Of a stretch of 64,000 nt of DNA, positions 41,851-50,456 are shown one piece after another. The notes below the pieces were generated by a model. The model was given only the letters and a program-made list of their open reading frames with translations, ran no database searches and was not told the origin of the DNA. This DNA is from Tritrichomonas musculus (lineage: Eukaryota > Parabasalia > Tritrichomonadida > Tritrichomonadidae). Numbering within the stretch: position 1 is the stretch's first letter; each line of letters opens with the position of its first letter. The translations under genes and the position numbers were made by a program. Location of the stretch: NCBI GenBank assembly GCA_039105265.1, contig JAPFFF010000017.1:2728001-2792000 (forward strand). The letters run 5' to 3'.

Positions 41851-42795
41851 ATGAAAGGTTTCATGAAACCGACGCACTTTAATTATAAAGAGATTTTATT
41901 CTCTGATAGCTCTGATTATGATGATGACCGAATGAGTTTTGCATTTGAATATGAATCATTCAAGCCGACAGTTAATGAAAAGACATTTAACATTGATGAT
42001 GAGATGAACAAAGCTTATCAACGCAATGAATCAAAAATAAAGAATGAATCAATCAGACCGATCGCGAAAGGAATCTATGCACATTACAATTCATTGAACA
42101 TACTTGTCGGAAATCAAGGAAGAGGAAAGAGCCATGTCGTTTTAAGAGATATCATTCAAATGTCAAGATTAAAGAACTCTGACTTTCATTTAATCGTTTA
42201 TATATCTAAGAGCGGAACAATCAATGATGCTACATTTATTGCTCAACGTGAATTGATTCAACTTCCGATCAAAGTCATTAGTGATTCAAACGCTGAAGAA
42301 TATCTTAAACAACTTGATTTATATAAAGAATTGTATGATAAATATTGTTCGACTCCAAAAATAGTAATAAAAGGGACGGAGTCACCTTTTGCGAAGCAAA
42401 ATGAAAAGACCTTAAACGATATGTTTGAGTTTCTTCATATCGATAAGCTAGGTAAACCGAATAAACCGTTAAACACAATCATTCTTTGTGAAGATGCGAG
42501 CCGTTCATTAATTTTAAAGACTGATTACTTTACAAATTATGTTTCACAGCTCAGACATAAACATTCAATCGTTTACATTAATATTCAGTTCTTCAAAGCA
42601 ATCAAAACTGAATACAAGAATAACGCAACATCATTCTTTATCTTTAGTGGTTATTCAAGGCAAAAGCTAAGTTATGTATATCATCAAGTTCCGATGCCGA
42701 TTGAGTTTGAACATTTATGGCAAAAATATAAAGACTTATCAGGTCATCAATTCGTGTTAGTCAATACGAGAACAAATACAATTGAATTTCATTAA
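41851..42795 (+). CDS. FtsK/HerA-type DNA packaging ATPase, 314 aa (B)
   Basis: Walker A GNQGRGKSH (about 88-96), Walker B NTIILCEDAS (about 209-217), then NYVSQLRHKHSIVYINIQFFK and FIFSGYSRQKLSYVYHQVP. The protein is ten residues longer than the C copy because of an in-frame hairpin insert near residue 175. It overlaps the convergent 151-aa gene by 4 bp. Confidence 0.9.
   Translation: MKGFMKPTHFNYKEILFSDSSDYDDDRMSFAFEYESFKPTVNEKTFNIDDEMNKAYQRNESKIKNESIRPIAKGIYAHYNSLNILVGNQGRGKSHVVLRDIIQMSRLKNSDFHLIVYISKSGTINDATFIAQRELIQLPIKVISDSNAEEYLKQLDLYKELYDKYCSTPKIVIKGTESPFAKQNEKTLNDMFEFLHIDKLGKPNKPLNTIILCEDASRSLILKTDYFTNYVSQLRHKHSIVYINIQFFKAIKTEYKNNATSFFIFSGYSRQKLSYVYHQVPMPIEFEHLWQKYKDLSGHQFVLVNTRTNTIEFH
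42372..42401. repeat. Hairpin-pair mini-insert in B ATPase
   Basis: An imperfect stem (AGGGAC-GGA-GTCACCT, one bulge) followed by a perfect TTTTGC-GAA-GCAAAA stem. About 30 bp, in frame; both C and A have the shorter sequence here. Confidence 0.65.
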
Positions 42796-43247
42796 TCTAA
42801 TATGAGCTGTTGTTGAACACCTACAAACAGCTGAGGTGTATTGATATTATATTTTTGTCTCATCTGTTCGATGAGTTCCTTTGTTTTCTTATCATTAACT
42901 TTCCTGATACTGTAATTATAATACTTGTAATCTTTAAATGATTGTTCTTCATTTGAGCCTTCAGCGAAGAACTCAAGTGAATTCGTTGATATTCTTCTTC
43001 TGACATTTGATGTAAGTGTTATATATTCGAGCCCGAGTTCAACAATCTTATCATAATATAATCGTTTGAATTCATTCTCTTTGTTCTTCAATGATATGTA
43101 CAACACTTTAGCTTTATATGCAGCCTTTCCACAAGGTATTGGATATCTATCACACAGAATTGAGAAATCACATTGTTTAAACTTCTCTGATTCATCCAAC
43201 ATTTCAATAAGTGAATTAATGTAATCATAAACTTTTGGTGTTGACAT
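42792..43247 (-). CDS. Terminal-region protein, 151 aa (B)
   Basis: Homologue of the A 161-aa protein (KVYDYINSLI, CDFSILCDRYPI, AKVLYISL, LTSNVRRRISTNSLEFF, YYNYSIRKV, MRQKYNI...FVG). The start lies 24 bases from the TTTATTTTTG box that forms the inner boundary of the terminal repeat. Function unknown. Confidence 0.65.
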   Translation of the reverse strand: MSTPKVYDYINSLIEMLDESEKFKQCDFSILCDRYPIPCGKAAYKAKVLYISLKNKENEFKRLYYDKIVELGLEYITLTSNVRRRISTNSLEFFAEGSNEEQSFKDYKYYNYSIRKVNDKKTKELIEQMRQKYNINTPQLFVGVQQQLILD

Positions 43248-43256
43248 ATCTTTATC

Positions 43257-43325
43257 ATGAAATTAAAAAACAAAAATAAAGTTCATCAGCTTGAGAATGA
43301 ATTAAATGAATTGTCTAATAAATGA
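43257..43325 (+). other. Short frame carrying duplicated tail of 75-aa gene
   Basis: 22-residue frame MKLKNKNKVHQLENELNELSNK. The part from VHQ onward equals the C-terminus of the left-end coiled-coil gene, because the terminal repeat includes that gene end. Probably a by-product of the repeat boundary and not a gene. Confidence 0.35.
43271..43280 (-). promoter_or_regulatory. TTTATTTTTG motif at inner edge of B terminal repeat
   Basis: Exact motif on the reverse strand, upstream of the 151-aa gene (start 43247). Its partner is 3441-3450 at the left end, where it lies inside the 75-aa gene. Confidence 0.4.
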
Positions 43326-43556
43326 GTTCTTCAAGTTCAGCAATTAATTCAGCAGGACCGTTGAATTTCTTTAGCTGTTTAATAAAGTGATTTATCTCTT
43401 TTAGTACTTCATCTATGATATCATCATTATCGTAGTCATTTAATGAATGTCATTTAATTGTTCCGCTCGGTTTGACATTATAAATTGCTGATAAAAAAAT
43501 AAAAAATTTTTGAAAGTTCGATTTTTTGAGTTGTGTTATTTTTGTTCATTAGTCGT

Positions 43557-43647
43557 GTTGACGGCGGGCTTTAGCCTGACGGAAACCGACTGATATATAC
43601 TACTAAACAAGTTCAAAGATGTAAATTCAAAAGTGTCTACCGTCAAC
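43557..43647. repeat. 91-bp insert in right terminal repeat of B
   Basis: Identical mirror of 3074-3164, bounded by GTTGACGG and CCGTCAAC, with the same two stem-loops (43567-43588). Confidence 0.6.
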
Positions 43648-43723
43648 TTAAAATATGTATTTTAACCCTACCCCTTTTGATACCCCTTTTTTATCACCTG
43701 CTCAGCCGGTCCCTATATTCTCT

Positions 43724-43729
43724 GACCCT
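43724..43729. repeat. Right target-site duplication of B (GACCCT)
   Basis: Second copy of the duplication at 2992-2997. Confidence 0.93.
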
Positions 43730-45298
43730 CAACACTTCTACAAACTGTTTGTCGGCTTCAAATCATCAAATCAGTTGTTCGATCGTTTAGAGATTCTACA
43801 TAATAATGTTAATGTCGGATATCAACAGAATGAATGTGTTCGTGAAGGTTTCTTATATTCTGCACTTAAACCAGAAACAGAAAAGAAAAGACGTAGATTC
43901 GTTCATTCTTTATGGGAAAATGTAAGTCAATATTCACAAACAATGGCAGGAACGTATGTAAATCTGATGAATTTCAAAGAGAACGGAAGAGCACAAGTTG
44001 AATTTGATTTAAACCTTCCGTTTGATGACTTACTAGCATTACAGGCATTTGATCTGTTCCCTAACGGAATCATCGGTGATTTATCAATTCGTTTTCAAGT
44101 CAGCCCCGCCGGTCTTGTTTGGGCTGTTATTGATCCGTATGTAGTTGCTGAAACAAAAGCATTTCTCGAAGATGATGAATCTGTTTCTGCTGAATCATTA
44201 GATAAACTTCGTGATTTAAAGGTTCGCGGTAAACTTAAACGTCAATTCACACAAATCGGTAATGAAGCAACCATTCCTTCCGTGTTTGATCAAACACTTA
44301 CAATCAAATATCAAAGAATACATGCCGGTAATCCTGTTGAGGAAGATGAAACACCAAAAGAAGTTGTATTTCATTACACAACTGATGATTATGAGAAGTT
44401 TCATGTGAAAGAGTCTGATGTTAATAAAGGATCGTTTGCAGAAATGATAGCATCAAATAATCCCGATGCTCCGTTGGCTCCGGGGGATGTTGTTAAAATC
44501 TTAGAAACAAAACATAAAGACATTGAATATTCAAACGGTGTTGCAACATTGACCTGCAATCAAATGACAATCACTCTTTGCAAATCAAACATGCAGGGCT
44601 ACGGTGTTTGTGAAGCAACACGTCAAGGTATTGAAAACATTTTGAGACAAGGTTTAATCATTCCTTCACAGAAGGTTGATTATCATGCATTTCCGATTGC
44701 TGCCGCCGCAAACGGAATCAAATCAACATTGAACATACCTTTGATTAACGTTACAACGATATCGGTTCTGTTTCCAAAGCATCATAATGATCTGACTGTA
44801 TTTGAAAACCCTGTTTATCAAAACTGTTATTTGAACATAGGCGGTAAGAACTTCCCTGACGAGAACGTAGATACCATCGGTGCAAGATTCTTTGAAAATC
44901 AATTGACTGCCGGTGATTTAGACGCAATTACACTTCAATGTACAAAGGAATTTGAAGATTCATTTACTATGCCAAAGAACGACTCACGAGGTAATCGATA
45001 CAAAAACACTTTGTCTGATGCAACATCATTTGTATTCAATATTCAAACTGAAAGATCATCTGCAGGTTATTGTTATGACGGACTTGATGGAGGTTTTGGT
45101 AATGTTCAAATTCAAATCAACGGTCAACCAATTCACACAGGTGTGAACGATACATATTATAATGTAAATGAAGAAGGTACAGTTCATCCACCCCCCTGTC
45201 AGTTATGTTTGTGCCGTGATACATACTTTAAATTATCTCTCGAAGGTTTAGAATACGTTGATGATGAAACGCCAAAAGGTTCGCAAGCTAATGAATAA
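43730..45298 (+). pseudogene. MCP: Major capsid protein of C, 3' part
   Basis: The part of the C capsid gene to the right of inserted element B. From QHFYKLFVGFKSSNQLF through LCKSNMQGYGVCEATR and NPVYQNCYLNIGGKNFP to CLCRDTYFKLSLEGLEYV. Open to its stop. Near-identical to B over the shared length. The open frame continues leftward into B's terminal repeat, which is fortuitous. Confidence 0.85.
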
Positions 45299-45312
45299 AT
45301 AAACTGATTTCG

Positions 45313-45392
45313 ATTGAAGGTTAAAATTACCCCTTTCTATAGCTCTTTTTATTTTTGTGATTCTTTGACTGTTTCCGTTCATGGGACGGCAT
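45313..45392. repeat. Dispersed intergenic repeat, C, after capsid gene
   Basis: Unit ATTGAAGGTTAAAA...GGGACGGC. C has about 40 extra bases after it compared with B, including AAAAGGCTTCATTTTAG. Confidence 0.7.
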
Positions 45393-45428
45393 TTGAAGGA
45401 TCAAAACAAAAAGGCTTCATTTTAGTCT

Positions 45429-45438
45429 TTTATTTTTG
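45429..45438 (+). promoter_or_regulatory. TTTATTTTTG promoter-like motif, C integrase
   Basis: Exact motif eight bases before the ATG at 45447; spacing as in B although the sequence further upstream differs. Confidence 0.5.
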
Positions 45439-45446
45439 CGATCAAA

Positions 45447-46562
45447 ATGAATGAATACATCGAAGACATAGCGAGTGCACGCAGCTACAAAGAATCAATT
45501 AATTATCCTTTCAAATCTAAATACAAGTACATCAAAGACACAAACATTAAAACTGAGCCCTATATTAAGGATTTCCGATTGAAAACAGTAAAGAAACTAT
45601 CAAAACCTGACTTCTCATTTGAGCCTCATTGTTGGGAAATGGATATAATGTTTGCATTAAACAAAGCTTATCTCGTCCTAATCAATGTAAACACGAAATA
45701 CTTAATTGTTGAACCGATTGCGGACAGAACTGAGTTAACTATAATCAAAGTAATTGATAAACTAGTTAATAAAAGGAATATCAGAATCGAAACAATTAAA
45801 TGTGATGGTGAACAGGCTTTTATATCAAATGCATTCAAAAGTTATTGCAACGGAGACGAAAGATACCAATCAAACAAACCGTCAATTAAATTCAAAGCCC
45901 CAAACAAAATAAAGTTAATCATTGATGATTCACCTTTCACGAATGCACATAAATGTGTTGATGCAGTAATCAGAACTTTACGAAACGCCTTCGGTCAGTC
46001 ACAACAACGAATGACAAACAATGTATTGATACAACAAACGGTTAAATGGTACAATAACACACCTCATTCATCTCTTCGTTTATTGAATCCTTTATACACG
46101 TCATTTGATGAAGAAACTGATGAATACCTTGACAAACGGCAATCAAAATACATTTATCTTACACCTCAACAGATGCAAGACGACCGCGACTTTGAATGGC
46201 AATACATAAGAGCCAAATCAATGCAATTGAAAGAGATTCAACAAAAACAACGATTTAAAGGTCTTCTGTCATATAAACCCAAAAATATAATACTCATTCA
46301 TACCGATTACGGAAAAACAGAAAAGAAACATGAAAAGCGAAGAAGAGTGTTCAATGAACTTGCTGAATTCATTTGTTATGAGTCCGGAAACGTTAAATGT
46401 AAACTATTAAATCCTTTACGTCAAACTAACAAAACACTGAAGAATAAAACAATAATAACAGTTCCTATCATGTACACAAAATATGTTTGTTCATCAATAG
46501 ATGCTTTGAATGATGATTATAAAATATTCTTTTTGACTTATAAAACGCAAAATGAAAGCTAA
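45447..46562 (+). CDS. int: Retroviral-type integrase, 371 aa (C)
   Basis: Differs from B by only a few residues (for example NNVLIQQ, HTDYGKTEKK). Same core: CWEMDIMF, IKCDGEQ, HKCVDAVIRTLRN, KWYNNTPHSSLR. Overlaps the 116-aa gene by 11 bp. Confidence 0.93.
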   Translation: MNEYIEDIASARSYKESINYPFKSKYKYIKDTNIKTEPYIKDFRLKTVKKLSKPDFSFEPHCWEMDIMFALNKAYLVLINVNTKYLIVEPIADRTELTIIKVIDKLVNKRNIRIETIKCDGEQAFISNAFKSYCNGDERYQSNKPSIKFKAPNKIKLIIDDSPFTNAHKCVDAVIRTLRNAFGQSQQRMTNNVLIQQTVKWYNNTPHSSLRLLNPLYTSFDEETDEYLDKRQSKYIYLTPQQMQDDRDFEWQYIRAKSMQLKEIQQKQRFKGLLSYKPKNIILIHTDYGKTEKKHEKRRRVFNELAEFICYESGNVKCKLLNPLRQTNKTLKNKTIITVPIMYTKYVCSSIDALNDDYKIFFLTYKTQNES

Positions 46563-46902
46563 ACAAGCAATCACAAAACGATACTATCACACACAAACAA
46601 AAGATTTTATTCTTCCTGATGACTTCGTTTATAGTCGCAACAAGAAGTACATTGTCGCCCAGTATTGTGGTGCTGTTGTCAATCAACATATTGTCGGTGA
46701 TTTGATGGTTCATTCAGATATAGTTGAATTCATGCCTTTCTGCGACCATTTCATAATGCTTGCTAACAGAAGACAAACGAAATATCGAAAATATGAGTGT
46801 CTGAACAACACAAAGAAAGAATACAGGTTATGGTTCACAGACATGAAAGGAAACGTTATTGAACCTGAATCATTTATATTCAGTTGCTTATTAATTTATT
46901 GA
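46552..46902 (+). CDS. Conserved beta-rich protein, 116 aa (C)
   Basis: C copy of 26793-27143 with a handful of changes near the N-terminus (KQAITKRYYHTQTKDFILPDD). Conserved SRNKKYIV, GDLMVHSDIVEF, ANRRQTKYRKYE. Overlaps the end of integrase. Confidence 0.7.
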   Translation: MKAKQAITKRYYHTQTKDFILPDDFVYSRNKKYIVAQYCGAVVNQHIVGDLMVHSDIVEFMPFCDHFIMLANRRQTKYRKYECLNNTKKEYRLWFTDMKGNVIEPESFIFSCLLIY

Positions 46903-46915
46903 AGTATCAAAGAAT

Positions 46916-47890
46916 ATGTTTAATAATCTCGGTAATTTGTTTAAAACAAAGGAACAAATCGAGAGAGAAGAACGAGAGAAAGCGATACGTATACAAAGAC
47001 AGAAAGTCCGTGAACGGGCACGTGATATAAGAAATAAAGCATATGAAGTACAACAGATTGGAAATGCAAATGCACAATTATATCAAACACAAGCTAATGT
47101 ATTGAGGACTCAATTACCACCGAGAACTAATTTACTGGATTACCAAAGACAAACAAATAATTTGGTATTAAATGAACAACAGGAACATAATGATTTTCGT
47201 TTGAAAAGAAAGCTGCAAGATTATCAATACATTAATCGAAATCAACATATTGATGATGTTCAAGAGGAATACCAGAAGACGAAACAAACGTGTTTCGGAA
47301 ATCAACCACCACCACCGCCACCACAAATGAATCAATTTAATCAACCGCCACAGACATCAACATACTCAATACCTGTTATCAATTCACCTCCACAAACACC
47401 AAAAATAAATAAACATATTCAATTTGCTGACGCGACTACATCACCGTATCTGAAGGATTTCGGGACATCTCCCTACAAATCACCCCCACAAACAAATAAG
47501 TTTGCTAATGCTGCGACATCTCCTTTCAAATCACCACAAAATGAAGAAGTATCATTTGCAAATGCGAAAGTTTATCATGTATCTTCTTCATCTGACGACG
47601 ATAATGATAACCCGCCAATAAAGTACGGATGGATTGCTTTCAGTGATGATGAATCACCTCAACCGTATTCAATAAGAAAAACATTTTCATCTTCATCTGA
47701 TTCATTACCTTCTGATTCATCTTCCGATACATTCCCTAATGGTTCACCAAAAAATAAAAAACAAAGTGATTCAAAGGGTAAACACAGTAAAAAACAAACG
47801 AATTCACAACCGTTTCCAATACATAATGATTCTTTAAATACTGCGGGCAGTGACTCAACGAGAAGGAGGAGAAGAAGAAGACCGTCATAA
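46916..47890 (+). CDS. Basic low-complexity protein, 324 aa (C)
   Basis: C copy of 27157-28119. Length differs by a longer proline run (QPPPPPPQMNQF) and one more Arg in the C-terminal run, typical of slippage in low-complexity sequence. Convergent with the 835-aa gene. Confidence 0.65.
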   Translation: MFNNLGNLFKTKEQIEREEREKAIRIQRQKVRERARDIRNKAYEVQQIGNANAQLYQTQANVLRTQLPPRTNLLDYQRQTNNLVLNEQQEHNDFRLKRKLQDYQYINRNQHIDDVQEEYQKTKQTCFGNQPPPPPPQMNQFNQPPQTSTYSIPVINSPPQTPKINKHIQFADATTSPYLKDFGTSPYKSPPQTNKFANAATSPFKSPQNEEVSFANAKVYHVSSSSDDDNDNPPIKYGWIAFSDDESPQPYSIRKTFSSSSDSLPSDSSSDTFPNGSPKNKKQSDSKGKHSKKQTNSQPFPIHNDSLNTAGSDSTRRRRRRRPS

Positions 47891-47927
47891 AAATAAAATC
47901 ATCAAATAATCATTAATTTATTTTTAT

Positions 47928-50435
47928 TTATTCAGGTACTTTGATATCATATCCTTCTGCTGCTGATAGTCTCTCAAGCTTTTGTTTAGACATTTGAATC
48001 TTATATTCAATATATCCGCAACCCTTACCGTAAACTGTATCAATCCAGACGGCAATATTATTATTTGAAACCTCCTTTAACGTTTGAATATCTGTCGGGC
48101 TAGCAACATTGATGTAAGCTATTGTTTCATTAACATCAGTACCTGCGGGTGCAACTTTCTGAATTAAGTAATTAATGTTTTCGATAATGGTCTTAAACTC
48201 AGGATTCCAGTTATTAATATCTCTAGACCATTTACCGGTTTCGAAGACGATTGTCTTTTTAGATTTGTTTATGAAATCTTGTATGAGAGTAATACATTTC
48301 TTGTTATAATCAGATTTTTGTGTTTTCCTGTAATTCATCCATTCAACGTAATTCATCGGCTTCAAATTATGTTCTGTTTCAATTGCTTTCTTAACGGGAT
48401 TATCAAAGTGATATACAAATAATGCATTTGATATAGTAAGATAATTAACAACTTTTGATAACGGATGTATTTCACTGAATATCTCCCAATAAACCTTCCA
48501 TATCTTAGAAAAGAGACTACTCCAGAATGAATTTGGTGATGCTCTGGTGCTGACTCTTGGTTTTCCTAATCTCAAATCAGAATAGTATTGAATGTACGGA
48601 GCGAGTCGTGTTTTGCTTGAGTCTTGAAGAATATATTTACCTGTATTCCAATCGATTTTGTCTTTGCTTTTCTCAAACATTTCATCAAGCCAGACATTAA
48701 ACGGTAATTTCTTTCGTGCTTCTGGTGTAGTAACCATTGTTTTCCAAACCTTCTTGTAAGGAGAAGCAAATACAAGCTTGTATCCGTTAATGATTTGTGG
48801 AACACCTCGTTTATCAACTAATATAATATCATCAACTTTATCACCGTTCAGGTCTGTTATTTCAATCTCTCCTGACGGGTCTTTAGCGTTAGTAGGAAGT
48901 AATCTGTATTTTGGTTTTCCGTCCGGGTCAAGATGTGTGTGACAATAAACTTTTGCCTGGTCTCGTGTAGCGGCTGAAGGAATGTATTTAACCCTGTAAT
49001 TTCCGTTAATGATTATATCAAGGAAGTTTTGTTTGTAAAATGAGCTGTTTTGTGTGTGTGATTGAATATCTAAGTTCCCGAATTTACCGATATTGCTAAG
49101 AACTGTCGGAGCATCTCTGTTTTCACGTTTACCTGTTGTTTTGATTTCTTGTTTGTATTGTTGCAATAATCGTTGAATTTCTTCTTCAGATGTTGGTGAC
49201 TCAAATTCTGCTCCTTTCTTAAAACGTGATTCATCGAAAGTATTAAGCTTACCGAACTTAACTTTTTTGGCAGGTCTCTTTACACGTTCATTGTACTGTT
49301 GAAACGTTTCATTAAGTTCTGTTTCATCATCCTCGTTAGCAATAAATGTTGTATCATCATCCATTTTATTACTCGAAAAATTATTATTATTATTGTTTGT
49401 TATTGGTTTGATTGATGGTGGTTTGATTGGTTGTATGACATCAGAGCCTTTGATAGGTTTTCTATTAATGATTGTGTCAAACACTCTGAAGAATGATGAT
49501 AAGCCTGTAATTGATTTTCGTTCACTGGCGATATCAATGTTTCTCTTCATATTATCTCTAATAGTTTCTAGTGTTTGATGTAATGCATCAACGTTTTCTT
49601 TCGCTTGTTCATCAAGTTTGTTTTGTGGTTTCTTTGCTGCTTCATAACATCTTGGTAGTACTTTGATCCATGGCTGGTTATAGCCTAATTGCTCAAGCAA
49701 TTCTATATCATCATCTACCTGATCGTAAGGAGACAGCAACAAGGATGATAGGTTATCTTCTTCTTCTTCTTCTGGTTCCGGGAAGTTGAATGATATTGAC
49801 GGAAGGGAATCTTCTTGCTCTAAAAAACTTGTATTCAGTAATTCATCAGAATCACTCGGAGTTATGCGTTTTCTTCTCGGAGTTCTTCGTTTACTGCTGT
49901 CAGGTGTTGGTTCATGTATGCTGGTTCTCTTTCTTCTTCCTTTGGTGGTTTGTGGTGTTTGAATCTTTCGCGGAGGTTTGATGGGTGATGAACGAAAACC
50001 GTCAGAGCTATAATTTAAATCATCGTTGACAACAATATTAAAGTAATTGATGATTGTATCAAGACTTTTTTTGTCTGTTGTGTACTCTTTTAAACTAAGG
50101 AATTGATTACCTTTACTTTTAATTCCTGCATTGATTTTGTTCATCAATGAAACAAATCGTCGAAACTTAACTTTCATTTCACGAATCTTTCCGACACTTC
50201 TTCCTGTATATTCATTGTTTTGTATTTGATACAACAAATTAATTAAATCATTGGGGTGTTCTAGTTTGTATGTACTGAGAAACGTGTTCTTAAAATAATC
50301 TATCGGGTCCTCTAGTTCATAATCATCATCATCAGGTTTAGATACCTCACTGTCAAATACAGAATCATCATCAATATTACCACTTAAATCTAATTCAAAG
50401 CTATCAGATGAATTATTTTTATCTTGTTTTGACAT
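47928..50435 (-). CDS. Large conserved structural-type protein, 835 aa (C)
   Basis: C copy of 28157-30667, with most differences in the acidic N-terminal part. Core ITDLNGDKVDDIILVDKRG and Trp-rich segment unchanged. Divergent from the fibre gene, about 21 bp between starts. Confidence 0.7.
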   Translation of the reverse strand: MSKQDKNNSSDSFELDLSGNIDDDSVFDSEVSKPDDDDYELEDPIDYFKNTFLSTYKLEHPNDLINLLYQIQNNEYTGRSVGKIREMKVKFRRFVSLMNKINAGIKSKGNQFLSLKEYTTDKKSLDTIINYFNIVVNDDLNYSSDGFRSSPIKPPRKIQTPQTTKGRRKRTSIHEPTPDSSKRRTPRRKRITPSDSDELLNTSFLEQEDSLPSISFNFPEPEEEEEDNLSSLLLSPYDQVDDDIELLEQLGYNQPWIKVLPRCYEAAKKPQNKLDEQAKENVDALHQTLETIRDNMKRNIDIASERKSITGLSSFFRVFDTIINRKPIKGSDVIQPIKPPSIKPITNNNNNNFSSNKMDDDTTFIANEDDETELNETFQQYNERVKRPAKKVKFGKLNTFDESRFKKGAEFESPTSEEEIQRLLQQYKQEIKTTGKRENRDAPTVLSNIGKFGNLDIQSHTQNSSFYKQNFLDIIINGNYRVKYIPSAATRDQAKVYCHTHLDPDGKPKYRLLPTNAKDPSGEIEITDLNGDKVDDIILVDKRGVPQIINGYKLVFASPYKKVWKTMVTTPEARKKLPFNVWLDEMFEKSKDKIDWNTGKYILQDSSKTRLAPYIQYYSDLRLGKPRVSTRASPNSFWSSLFSKIWKVYWEIFSEIHPLSKVVNYLTISNALFVYHFDNPVKKAIETEHNLKPMNYVEWMNYRKTQKSDYNKKCITLIQDFINKSKKTIVFETGKWSRDINNWNPEFKTIIENINYLIQKVAPAGTDVNETIAYINVASPTDIQTLKEVSNNNIAVWIDTVYGKGCGYIEYKIQMSKQKLERLSAAEGYDIKVPE

Positions 50436-50456
50436 TGTTTAGTTTCTAATAAATTG

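Larger units (their letters stand above)
2998..43723. mobile_element. Polinton/Maverick element B (contains A)
   Basis: Complete from tip to tip: 453-bp terminal inverted repeats (2998-3450 and 43271-43723) and perfect 6-bp target duplications. The total span is 40.7 kb, of which 19.0 kb is nested element A, leaving about 21.7 kb. It carries the full gene set: capsid, integrase, PolB, ATPase, fibre-like protein, HNH nuclease and small genes. It is close to C. The perfect duplication and mostly open genes indicate a fairly recent insertion, younger than C and older than A. Apart from the nested insertion it shows about one break. Confidence 0.93.
43271..43723. repeat. Right terminal inverted repeat of B
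   Basis: Reverse complement of 2998-3450; the outer 260 bp are identical. Contains the 91-bp insert in mirrored position (43557-43647). No separate gene seen between 43326 and 43723 other than the reversed short frame. Confidence 0.92.

Noticed and set aside
43655-43729. Capsid frame extending leftward into the B terminal repeat
   Set aside because: Chance open frame across the insertion junction.
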